Under the pieces are notes generated by a model. That model was not told the origin of the DNA. It did not search any database and was given only the letters and a program-made list of their open reading frames with translations. The translations under genes and the position numbers were made by a program. Shown here one piece after another: positions 1 through 5,176 of a stretch of DNA of 5,176 nucleotides. The stretch comes from Bacteroidales bacterium UBA6248 (lineage in GTDB: Bacteria; Bacteroidota; Bacteroidia; Bacteroidales; Lentimicrobiaceae): assembly GCA_002441345.1 (NCBI GenBank), contig DJVU01000017.1:7756-12931 (forward strand). Reading direction: 5' to 3'. Numbering within the stretch: position 1 is the first letter of the stretch; each line of letters starts with the position of its first letter.

Positions 1-29
1 CTCAACCTTAACCTCAACCTTAACCTTAA
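1..29. repeat. Short tandem hexanucleotide repeat (CTYAAC), cut by window edge
   Basis: The first 29 bases read as CTCAAC, CTTAAC, CTCAAC, CTTAAC, CTTAA: four full hexamers and a five-base partial one, with C and T alternating at the third position in the first four units. It can also be read as a 12-mer (CTCAACCTTAAC) present twice. It is non-coding, lies 37 bp before the carboxylase start codon, and is followed by an A-rich stretch (28-36 is a run of nine A). The array starts at base 1, so it may continue upstream and its true copy number is unknown. Confidence 0.8.
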
Positions 30-65
30 AAAAAAGTCCGAAATCAAAAATCCCAAATAGAGAAT

Positions 66-1604
66 ATGTCAAATCTGGATGAAATATACCGCAGGCTCGA
101 AGAACGCAACCGCCAGGCTGAACTTGGAGGCGGACAGGAGCGCATCGACAAACTGCATAAAACGGGACGTAAAACGGCCCGGGAGCGTATCGTTATGCTT
201 CTGGATCCGGGGTCTTTTGTTGAATTCGATCGTTTTGTGGTGCATCGCGCCCGCGATTTTGATATGGAAAAAACGCTGATTTCGGGCGACGGGGTTGTAA
301 GCGGCTACGGTAAAATTGACGGAAGGCTGGTGTATGTATTTGCTCAGGATTTCACCGTTTTCGGTGGAACGCTGAGCCGTGCCAATGCCGACAAAGTAAT
401 AAAAATCATGGATCTGGCGCTGAAGATGGGAGCTCCGGTAATCGGGCTCAACGATTCCGGCGGAGCACGCATTCAGGAAGGTGTGGAGAGTCTGGCAGGT
501 TATGCCGATATATTTTACCGCAACGTAATGAGCAGCGGCGTGGTTCCGCAAATCAGTGCCATCCTCGGTGCATGTGCCGGAGGTGCGGTTTACAGTCCCG
601 CCATTACCGACTTTATCCTTATGACAAAGGAATCGAGTTACATGTTTGTTACCGGTCCGGATGTGATTAAAGCGGTCACCCATGAAGAAGTAACCAAGGA
701 CGAGCTTGGCGGTGCCATGACGCACAATGCCAGAAGCGGCGTTGCCCATCTTATGGCCGACGACGACGAGCAGGCCATGATGATGATCAGGGAGCTGATA
801 AGCTTCCTGCCTTCCAACAACATGGAAGAACCTCCGGTGATGAAATCGACCGACGACCCCAACCGCGAGGATGAAAAGCTTCAGGAGATTGTTCCCGCCG
901 ATCCGAATAAGCCGTACGACATGACCGAAATCATTCACAGCGTGGTGGACGACGGTAACTTCATGCAGATAATGCCGCATTATGCGCAGAACATCATTAC
1001 CGGTTTCGGCCGGCTGAACGGGAAACCGGTTGGGATTGTTGCCAATCAGCCCTCCGTGCTTGCCGGGGTGCTCGACATCAACAGCTCGGTCAAAGCTGCC
1101 CGCTTTGTGCGATTTTGCGATGCTTTCAACATCCCTCTGGTCACTTTCGTGGATGTGCCCGGATTCTTACCCGGCACTTCACAGGAATTCGGAGGAATTA
1201 TCAAGCACGGAGCAAAACTGCTTTATGCCTATGCCGAAGCTACCGTTCCCAAGATTACCGTCATTACCCGAAAAGCATACGGAGGAGCTTACGATGTAAT
1301 GTCGAGCAAGCATATCGGGGCCGATGTGAACTACGCCTGGCCAACTGCGGAAATTGCCGTTATGGGAGCAGAAGGTGCCGTAAACATCATCTTCCGAGAT
1401 AAGCTTACCGACGAAGACAAGGCAAAGGCCGTACAAAACTACCGTGATGTATTTGCCAGTCCCTACAAAGCCGCAGAACAGGGGTATATTGATGAGATCA
1501 TTTATCCCAGAACTACACGCCGCAAGCTGATTCAGGCACTGGATATGTGTTCGAACAAACGAAAGAGCAATCCTCCACGAAAGCACGGCAACATACCCTT
1601 GTAA
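66..1604 (+). CDS. pccB: Acyl-CoA (probably propionyl-CoA) carboxylase, carboxyltransferase beta subunit
   Basis: The product (512 aa) is the carboxyltransferase subunit that moves CO2 from carboxybiotin to an acyl-CoA, most likely propionyl-CoA to give methylmalonyl-CoA, or the reverse in a decarboxylase. It is cytoplasmic. Two crotonase-like halves are visible. The N half (about 25-260) has NDSGGARIQEG at 129-139 and GACAGGAVYSPA at 168-179. The C half (about 270-505) has the block around FVDVPGFLPG (361-370), KAYGGAYDVM (403-412) and WPTAEIAVMGAEGAVNI (425-441). The glycine-rich stretches form the oxyanion pockets for CoA and biotin in this family. The ending KHGNIPL and the length (family about 510-530) show it is complete. 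Asp410 in GGAYD aligns, by my recollection, with Asp422 of Streptomyces PccB, which favours propionyl-CoA; many related decarboxylases and acetyl-CoA enzymes have Ile there. The ATG at 66 gives the expected N-terminus; only a weak AGAG lies upstream. A terminator follows directly, so no biotin carrier or biotin carboxylase gene is downstream. The alternative is methylmalonyl-CoA decarboxylase alpha (mmdA). Confidence 0.95.
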   Translation: MSNLDEIYRRLEERNRQAELGGGQERIDKLHKTGRKTARERIVMLLDPGSFVEFDRFVVHRARDFDMEKTLISGDGVVSGYGKIDGRLVYVFAQDFTVFGGTLSRANADKVIKIMDLALKMGAPVIGLNDSGGARIQEGVESLAGYADIFYRNVMSSGVVPQISAILGACAGGAVYSPAITDFILMTKESSYMFVTGPDVIKAVTHEEVTKDELGGAMTHNARSGVAHLMADDDEQAMMMIRELISFLPSNNMEEPPVMKSTDDPNREDEKLQEIVPADPNKPYDMTEIIHSVVDDGNFMQIMPHYAQNIITGFGRLNGKPVGIVANQPSVLAGVLDINSSVKAARFVRFCDAFNIPLVTFVDVPGFLPGTSQEFGGIIKHGAKLLYAYAEATVPKITVITRKAYGGAYDVMSSKHIGADVNYAWPTAEIAVMGAEGAVNIIFRDKLTDEDKAKAVQNYRDVFASPYKAAEQGYIDEIIYPRTTRRKLIQALDMCSNKRKSNPPRKHGNIPL

Positions 1605-1633
1605 GTTATTGAAAAGCAATACAATAGCCTTTT

Positions 1634-1667
1634 ACCCGGACTCCGAAATGGTCGGTCCGGGTTTTTT
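1634..1667 (+). terminator. Rho-independent terminator of the carboxylase gene
   Basis: A perfect 8-bp stem, ACCCGGAC (1634-1641) with GTCCGGGT (1655-1662), encloses a 13-nt loop and runs into six T (1662-1667). It begins 29 bp after the carboxylase stop. The convergent racemase gene ends at 1677. Read from the minus strand the same hairpin is not followed by a T-run (the flank there is AAAA), so it should act mainly on plus-strand transcription. Confidence 0.88.
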
Positions 1668-1676
1668 ATATCCGGT

Positions 1677-2378
1677 TCAGGGCATCTGCCGGCAATACGC
1701 CACCAGTGCATCCACGTGAATGCGGGTAGTATTCAGCATAGGAATGCCATGGTAGAAGGGCCCGGTAAGGATCAGCGGGAATTCGGTACATCCGAGTATC
1801 AGGCTGTCGATCTGCTGCTGCTGCACCATTTTCCCGATGACATCTATCAGCAGCTCACGGGTTTCGTCTTTAAAAATTCCCAGTTCTATTTCGCTAAAGA
1901 GCTTATGATGCAGCAATTCCCGGTCTTCCTTTGCGGGAAGTACGACCTCCATCCCTTTTAACCGGAACGAATCGGGGTAGAAGGATGCATCCATGGTGAA
2001 GCCCGTGCCGAACAGTCCGGGGCGCTTCAGGTTTCTGCGCAGGGCTTCGGCCCGGGTAACCTCTGCAATGCTGATAAGGGGCAGACCTGCCTGTCCGTTG
2101 ATTTCATCGAAAAAAATGTGCGGAGTATTGGCGGTGATAGCTGCAAAATCGGCTCCTGCATCCTTCAGGCGTGCGATAGCTTCAGACAGGTAAGCAATTG
2201 CACCTTCATAATTGCCCGATCGCATAAATCCCATCAGCTTCCCCAGGTTCACGCTGTAGATAATAATCTCCGGGTAATCCATTTCACCACTGCCATCCTT
2301 AAATGCATCAATAATGGCCTTGTAATAGTCAACCGTAGCTTCGGGACCCGTACCGCCGATTAAACCTATTTTCTTCAT
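1677..2378 (-). CDS. Aspartate/glutamate racemase family protein with only one catalytic cysteine
   Basis: The product (233 aa from the ATG at 2378) belongs to the Asp/Glu racemase superfamily, cofactor-independent enzymes that normally use two cysteines to move the alpha proton. The N-terminus MKKIGLIGGTGPEATVDYY is the typical glycine-rich first strand and loop. The second-half motif LGCTEFPL carries Cys197. The first-half motif, usually CNTAH, here reads ANTPH, so Ala83 replaces the first cysteine. E. coli YgeA, an L-Asp/Glu racemase, is reported to have Thr at this place with the second cysteine kept, so racemase activity is not excluded, but substrate and direction are open. Length fits the family (about 230 aa). 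No signal peptide is seen. An in-frame TTG at 2387 would add three residues (MNR); I prefer the ATG because MKKIGLIGG is the usual family start. The gene is 75 bp downstream of the C_GCAxxG_C_C gene on the same strand. A weak promoter-like pair (TTA at 2422-2420, N19, TACCTTTA at 2400-2393) could give it separate expression. No own terminator is visible. Confidence 0.9.
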   Translation of the reverse strand: MKKIGLIGGTGPEATVDYYKAIIDAFKDGSGEMDYPEIIIYSVNLGKLMGFMRSGNYEGAIAYLSEAIARLKDAGADFAAITANTPHIFFDEINGQAGLPLISIAEVTRAEALRRNLKRPGLFGTGFTMDASFYPDSFRLKGMEVVLPAKEDRELLHHKLFSEIELGIFKDETRELLIDVIGKMVQQQQIDSLILGCTEFPLILTGPFYHGIPMLNTTRIHVDALVAYCRQMP

Positions 2379-2453
2379 ACGATTCAATATTTTAAAGGTA
2401 CACCATTGAATTCTTGCCGTAATACGCTGATTAAGGAACGGGAGTGCTTATCC

Positions 2454-2927
2454 TTATCCGGGAGGCAAGGGGCGGTTTCCGGAAGGGTATTTTTGCAGAA
2501 ATTCCCCGAGCAGCAGCGCAGCTCCTTCGATCAAAACAGGGCAAACCGACTGAAAGGCACCACTGCGGTTTGCATTATTGCGACCTTCGGTAGTACTGAG
2601 GTCATGCTTCAGCAGTTTTCTGCACTGAAGGCTGCCGAAACGGTGTTCGAATGCCTGAAGAAATTCACCGGAAATCTGTTGAAAATAGGTTTTTTTTAAT
2701 GGGTCACCCGAAGGTGAGTACCCCAGATGCAGTCCGATCACCATCAGCGAACCGCTCACCGCACCGCACATTTCACCCCGTGAAGCTATTCCTCCGCCGA
2801 AGGCAGAAGCCAGTCTGATTGCCGAAACATCATCCCTGAAAAACTCCCGGCCGAAGGTATAAAGTATGGATTGAGCGCAGTTGCTGCCATTAGCAAACAG
2901 TTGCTTAGCCTCAGAAGCTTTTTTCAT
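2454..2927 (-). CDS. C_GCAxxG_C_C family protein (putative redox or metal-binding)
   Basis: The product (157 aa) matches the small C_GCAxxG_C_C family, named for its conserved cysteines. Visible in order: GSNCAQSIL (Cys17), FGGGIASRGEMCGAVSG (43-59, with Cys54 and the name-giving CGAxxG), Cys102 in LQCRKLL, and Cys129 in SVCPVLIEGAA. All four cysteines of the pattern are present. From established knowledge the family has no firmly assigned function; the cysteine pattern suggests metal or cluster binding or redox chemistry, which is inference. No cleavable signal peptide is seen, so it is probably cytoplasmic. The ATG at 2927 opens directly on the conserved N-terminal helix (KKASEAKQLFANG). 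The C-terminus (YPSGNRPLPPG) runs past the last conserved helix and is probably disordered. An 8-base A-run (coding strand, 2697-2690) lies in codons 77-80; the frame is intact on both sides. It is the first gene after the divergent intergenic region and may be co-transcribed with the racemase. Confidence 0.88.
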   Translation of the reverse strand: MKKASEAKQLFANGSNCAQSILYTFGREFFRDDVSAIRLASAFGGGIASRGEMCGAVSGSLMVIGLHLGYSPSGDPLKKTYFQQISGEFLQAFEHRFGSLQCRKLLKHDLSTTEGRNNANRSGAFQSVCPVLIEGAALLLGEFLQKYPSGNRPLPPG

Positions 2928-2977
2928 AAAACTAATTTTTCGGAACGTGTTGCGGGTTACTGCCTGGTTTGAGAAAA

Positions 2978-3005
2978 CGAAGGTACAGGATTATTTTACA
3001 GGCAA
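2978..3005 (-). promoter_or_regulatory. Candidate Bacteroidota-type promoter for the C_GCAxxG_C_C gene
   Basis: On the minus strand TACCTTCG (2985-2978) matches the Bacteroidota -7 box TAnnTTTG at all but one fixed position. A TTG (3005-3003) lies 17 nt upstream, a possible -33 element, slightly closer than the usual spacing of about 19-21. Transcription would begin near 2970, giving a leader of roughly 40-45 nt before the ATG at 2927. On the plus strand the overlapping pair TTTG (2968-2971), N20, TATTTTAC (2992-2999) is a weaker candidate for the lipoprotein genes. Neither has been tested. Confidence 0.35.
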
Positions 3006-3030
3006 TACCATTCCGTTCGTTTTGTATGAG

Positions 3031-3044
3031 CAGCACAGGTGCTG
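3031..3044. promoter_or_regulatory. 14-bp perfect dyad, candidate operator in the divergent intergenic region
   Basis: CAGCAC and GTGCTG form a perfect 6-bp inverted repeat around a 2-base centre (AG). It lies 26 bp upstream of the candidate minus-strand -33 element and about 100 bp before the lipoprotein start codon. It is too short in the loop to be a hairpin and has no T-run, so a dimeric regulator site is the more likely reading if it is functional. A short dyad like this can also arise by chance. Confidence 0.3.
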
Positions 3045-3144
3045 ACGACAAAAATCAGAATTATTGAAAAAAGTGGCATCCTGCTGAGCCGGTTTTAATA
3101 CAAACGGTGTAATAGACATCAGAAACCCAAATTAAGCACGCATC

Positions 3145-4590
3145 ATGAAAAAAATACCTCTTTACCTGTTTCCGGTTGCCCTGATGGCAACGTTATCAAT
3201 TTTCAGCTCCTGCAGCAAGGACAAGGACAGTGATCCGGATCCCGCAAATAATAAACCTGTTCTGGTTTACAATGAAACCATCATTGGAATGACAGGGGTT
3301 ACCTCCCGTGTTGAAATTACGGCCACCGATCCCGACGGCGACGAGCTTTCCTATGTCTGGACACTGGTAACTTCTCCAACCGGATCGGCTCCTGTTATGA
3401 CCGAACAGATGAATCGTGCCGACTTCACAACATCCATTCCCGGCATCTACAAAGTTGAAGTTGTTGTAAAAGACAACAAAGGAAGCCAGGCAGTTGCAAC
3501 CGTCAATTTATACATTGGCGGAGAGTTGCCGTCAAGCATAAGCAGCAGTACGGTACTGCCCGACCTGTTTACCGATGAGGCTTATCCCGATTATTATGCC
3601 ACAAGATCGGTTCAGATCACTGCAGGTCTGACGCTGGAGCCCGGGGTTGTAATAGAAAATGCTTCAGACGTTACGTTGTTTGTCAATGGGGCAAATGCCT
3701 ACCTCAATGCCAGCGGCACCGCATCCAGAAACATCATCTTCAGAGGAAGCGAAAAGATCAAGGGCTGGTGGAAAACCATCAATTTCAATTCGGTAAACCT
3801 GAACAATAAACTGGATCATGTGCAGGTACTTCATGCCGGAAGTTCTGCCATTGCCGGAAACAAGACTGCCATTTATATCAAAAGCAGTTCATCAAACAGG
3901 GCAGCAATCACCAACACACGGATATCAATGACCGATGGATTGGGACTGTTTGTTGACGGAAATGAAAACGGATTGATTGAATTTTCAGGAAATATATTTT
4001 CCGATAACACGGATGCCCCCATGATGGTCGGAGCACATAATCTGTATTCGCTTGACGATGCTACGCAATACTCCGGTAACGGGATTCAGGCAATAGTTGT
4101 AAAGGGTCCGACAAATGCCCGTTTTGAATCAAGCGGAAGCATAAAAGCATTGGGTGTTGATTATCACTTCATGAGCAGTGCCGAACTACGGACAAATCTC
4201 ACCTTTGAACCGGGAGTTACCTGCCGCTTCAATTCAGGGACGAGGCTTTGGGTAACCTCTGACGGAGCAATTATTGCCAATGGCAGTGCTTCTGAGAAAA
4301 TTACCTTTTCAGGAATCTTCGCAAGCCCGGGGGCCTGGAATGGAATAGAACTGGCGTCTGCTTCTCCCGAAAACAGCATTGATCATGCAATTATCAGTTA
4401 TGGAGGCAACAGCAGCGGGCGGGATGCCAACATCTATATGTTCAGCCCTTCAAAACTTTCACTCACCAACAGCACGATTTCCGACAGTCAGACCTGGGGC
4501 GTATTCCTGGCTCCGGGATCCACCGAACTCGCGGAAAGTAACAATGTTTTCCTTAACAATGCTTCGGGTGATATCGGAGGAAACTACTAA
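3145..4590 (+). CDS. Outer-membrane lipoprotein with PKD-like domain and duplicated beta-helix region
   Basis: The product (481 aa) starts with a type II signal peptide: KK, a hydrophobic stretch to about residue 20, and a lipobox ending FSSC, so Cys23 would be lipidated. The following SKDKDSDPDP resembles the Lys/Asp-rich surface-export signal of Bacteroidota lipoproteins, so an outward-facing outer-membrane location is likely. Residues about 36-126 look like one PKD/cadherin-like beta-sandwich, with ATDPDGDELSYVW at 60-72 and VVVKDNKG at 106-113. Residues about 135-481 look like right-handed parallel beta-helix, rich in Asn, Ser and Gly with turn motifs such as LEPGV and NTRIS. Two stretches, 162-232 and 352-421, align over their length (LTLEPGVVIEN with LTFEPGVTCRF; NKLDHVQVLHAG with NSIDHAIISYGG), and the similarity continues to about 290 and 473. 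No catalytic residues are recognisable; binding of a carbohydrate or surface ligand is a guess. The ATG at 3145 is set by the signal peptide; upstream is A-rich without a Shine-Dalgarno sequence. It probably forms an operon with the next lipoprotein. Confidence 0.88.
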   Translation: MKKIPLYLFPVALMATLSIFSSCSKDKDSDPDPANNKPVLVYNETIIGMTGVTSRVEITATDPDGDELSYVWTLVTSPTGSAPVMTEQMNRADFTTSIPGIYKVEVVVKDNKGSQAVATVNLYIGGELPSSISSSTVLPDLFTDEAYPDYYATRSVQITAGLTLEPGVVIENASDVTLFVNGANAYLNASGTASRNIIFRGSEKIKGWWKTINFNSVNLNNKLDHVQVLHAGSSAIAGNKTAIYIKSSSSNRAAITNTRISMTDGLGLFVDGNENGLIEFSGNIFSDNTDAPMMVGAHNLYSLDDATQYSGNGIQAIVVKGPTNARFESSGSIKALGVDYHFMSSAELRTNLTFEPGVTCRFNSGTRLWVTSDGAIIANGSASEKITFSGIFASPGAWNGIELASASPENSIDHAIISYGGNSSGRDANIYMFSPSKLSLTNSTISDSQTWGVFLAPGSTELAESNNVFLNNASGDIGGNY

Positions 4591-4623
4591 ATCAGTTTTT
4601 TATTACTTCTAAAAGTGTAAACG

Positions 4624-5176
4624 ATGAAATCAAGAATAACCTTCATACCCATATTATTTGCAGCTCTTTTCATCACCAGTTGCGGAAAAGACGATGACGG
4701 CACCAATCAGACCGACGTAATCAACCCTGAAAAATTTTCTGCAAAAATCTGGATAGGGAACGACATTACTGAAATCGAATATGATGAGAATAAAGTCGTG
4801 GCTGCAGGTAATCTGCTGAGCGATTATTCCTATGAATATCTCGCCATCACGGGAACAAATAATGATTCATTTATTGTAATCAATTTATATCCTCCAGATG
4901 ATCACCCAAACGCCAGCGATGTAATTTCGATTCAGATATCTGCAAATGCACCCAAACCATGGACAAGAGAGAAACAGTACACGACAGTTTATTTTGCACA
5001 ACTGCAATACGTTGAGGAGTATGCCATTGTTAGCTACTGGGATGATTCAGAAGAGAGAGATTATATCTCATTCAACAGGCCTGAGTCGATGAGCGGAAAG
5101 GTAAAGTTGTGGAGGGAAGGTAAACTACTAAAAGGAGAGATAGCCCAGAGAATCGGATTACAATCACATGACAACA
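4624..5176 (+). CDS. Lipoprotein of unknown function, 3' end beyond the window
   Basis: An open frame begins at the ATG at 4624 and runs without a stop to the window edge (184 full codons). The N-terminus MKSRITFIPILFAALFITSC is a clear type II signal peptide with lipobox ITSC (Cys20 lipidated). GKDDDG follows, a close match to the Lys-Asp-Asp type surface-export signal of Bacteroidota, so it is probably an outer-membrane, outward-facing lipoprotein. I do not recognise the mature part. It is rich in aromatic residues and alternates polar and hydrophobic residues (for example EYAIVSYW and GKVKLWREGKLLKGEI), which suggests an all-beta fold. It starts 33 bp after the beta-helix lipoprotein stop with no hairpin between, so the two are probably co-transcribed. 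The coding sequence is more AT-rich than the carboxylase gene and uses many AGA, ATA and TTA codons. The total length and C-terminal domains cannot be seen. Confidence 0.85.
   Translation, partial: MKSRITFIPILFAALFITSCGKDDDGTNQTDVINPEKFSAKIWIGNDITEIEYDENKVVAAGNLLSDYSYEYLAITGTNNDSFIVINLYPPDDHPNASDVISIQISANAPKPWTREKQYTTVYFAQLQYVEEYAIVSYWDDSEERDYISFNRPESMSGKVKLWREGKLLKGEIAQRIGLQSHDN

Noticed and set aside
69..980. A 303-codon open frame on the minus strand opposite the carboxylase gene
   Set aside because: It lies fully antisense to a clearly real, conserved gene, and its translation is rich in His, Arg and Val with no recognisable domain, as expected for a shadow of a GC-richer gene.
1179..1619. 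A 146-codon minus-strand open frame over the end of the carboxylase gene
   Set aside because: It is antisense to the conserved C-terminal half of the carboxylase and its translation looks like no known protein.
2379..2387. TTG start adding three residues to the racemase
   Set aside because: The ATG at 2378 gives the usual family N-terminus, and with it Ala83 and Cys197 fall on the same numbers as in E. coli YgeA.
2406..2699. A 97-codon plus-strand frame opposite the C_GCAxxG_C_C gene
   Set aside because: The minus-strand frame carries all four family cysteines in order, so this frame is a shadow.
3018..3107. Imperfect inverted repeat CGTTTTGTAT (3018-3027) with ATACAAACGG (3098-3107)
   Set aside because: Only seven bases pair without a bulge and the arms are about 70 bp apart in AT-rich DNA, so chance is a good explanation.
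4379..4612. A 77-codon plus-strand frame overlapping the end of the beta-helix lipoprotein
   Set aside because: It is an out-of-frame reading of the conserved repeat region and ends just before the next lipoprotein start; no independent support.
4591..4623. A possible terminator between the two lipoprotein genes (T-run at 4596-4601)
   Set aside because: No inverted repeat precedes the T-run, so termination is not supported and co-transcription is preferred.

Overview
The window looks like chromosomal DNA of a member of the Bacteroidota, probably a Bacteroidales or Marinilabiliales-type organism. The evidence is: two lipoproteins with type II signal peptides followed by an Asp/Lys-rich stretch (the surface-export signal of this phylum), A-rich translation starts without a clear Shine-Dalgarno sequence, promoter-like sites resembling the phylum's TAnnTTTG -7 box, and a propionyl-CoA carboxylase-type carboxyltransferase of the kind these bacteria carry. 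This assignment is inferred from gene style, not from a marker gene.

Layout. Bases 1-29 hold a short hexanucleotide repeat (CTYAAC) that is cut by the window edge. A complete acyl-CoA carboxylase beta subunit (66-1604, +) follows and ends in a strong rho-independent terminator (1634-1667). Two genes lie on the minus strand. The first transcribed is a C_GCAxxG_C_C family protein (2454-2927). Downstream of it is an aspartate/glutamate racemase family protein (1677-2378), which converges on the carboxylase. A 217-bp divergent intergenic region (2928-3144) holds a candidate minus-strand promoter and a 14-bp dyad. Two plus-strand lipoprotein genes follow: a PKD-like plus beta-helix lipoprotein (3145-4590), and 33 bp further on a second lipoprotein (4624 to the window end) that is cut off and has no stop codon in the window.

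How the genes relate. The carboxylase belongs to propionyl-CoA/methylmalonyl-CoA metabolism, but its biotin carboxylase and biotin carrier partners are not in the window. The two minus-strand genes may be co-transcribed, though a 75-bp gap and a possible internal promoter leave this open. The two lipoproteins are probably one transcription unit whose products sit in the outer membrane, likely facing outward. I see no link in function between the three blocks.

I found no mobile element, CRISPR array, RNA gene or clearly new system. The points most worth a second look are the racemase that lacks one of the two family cysteines, the internally duplicated beta-helix lipoprotein with its unrecognised lipoprotein partner, and the edge repeat.
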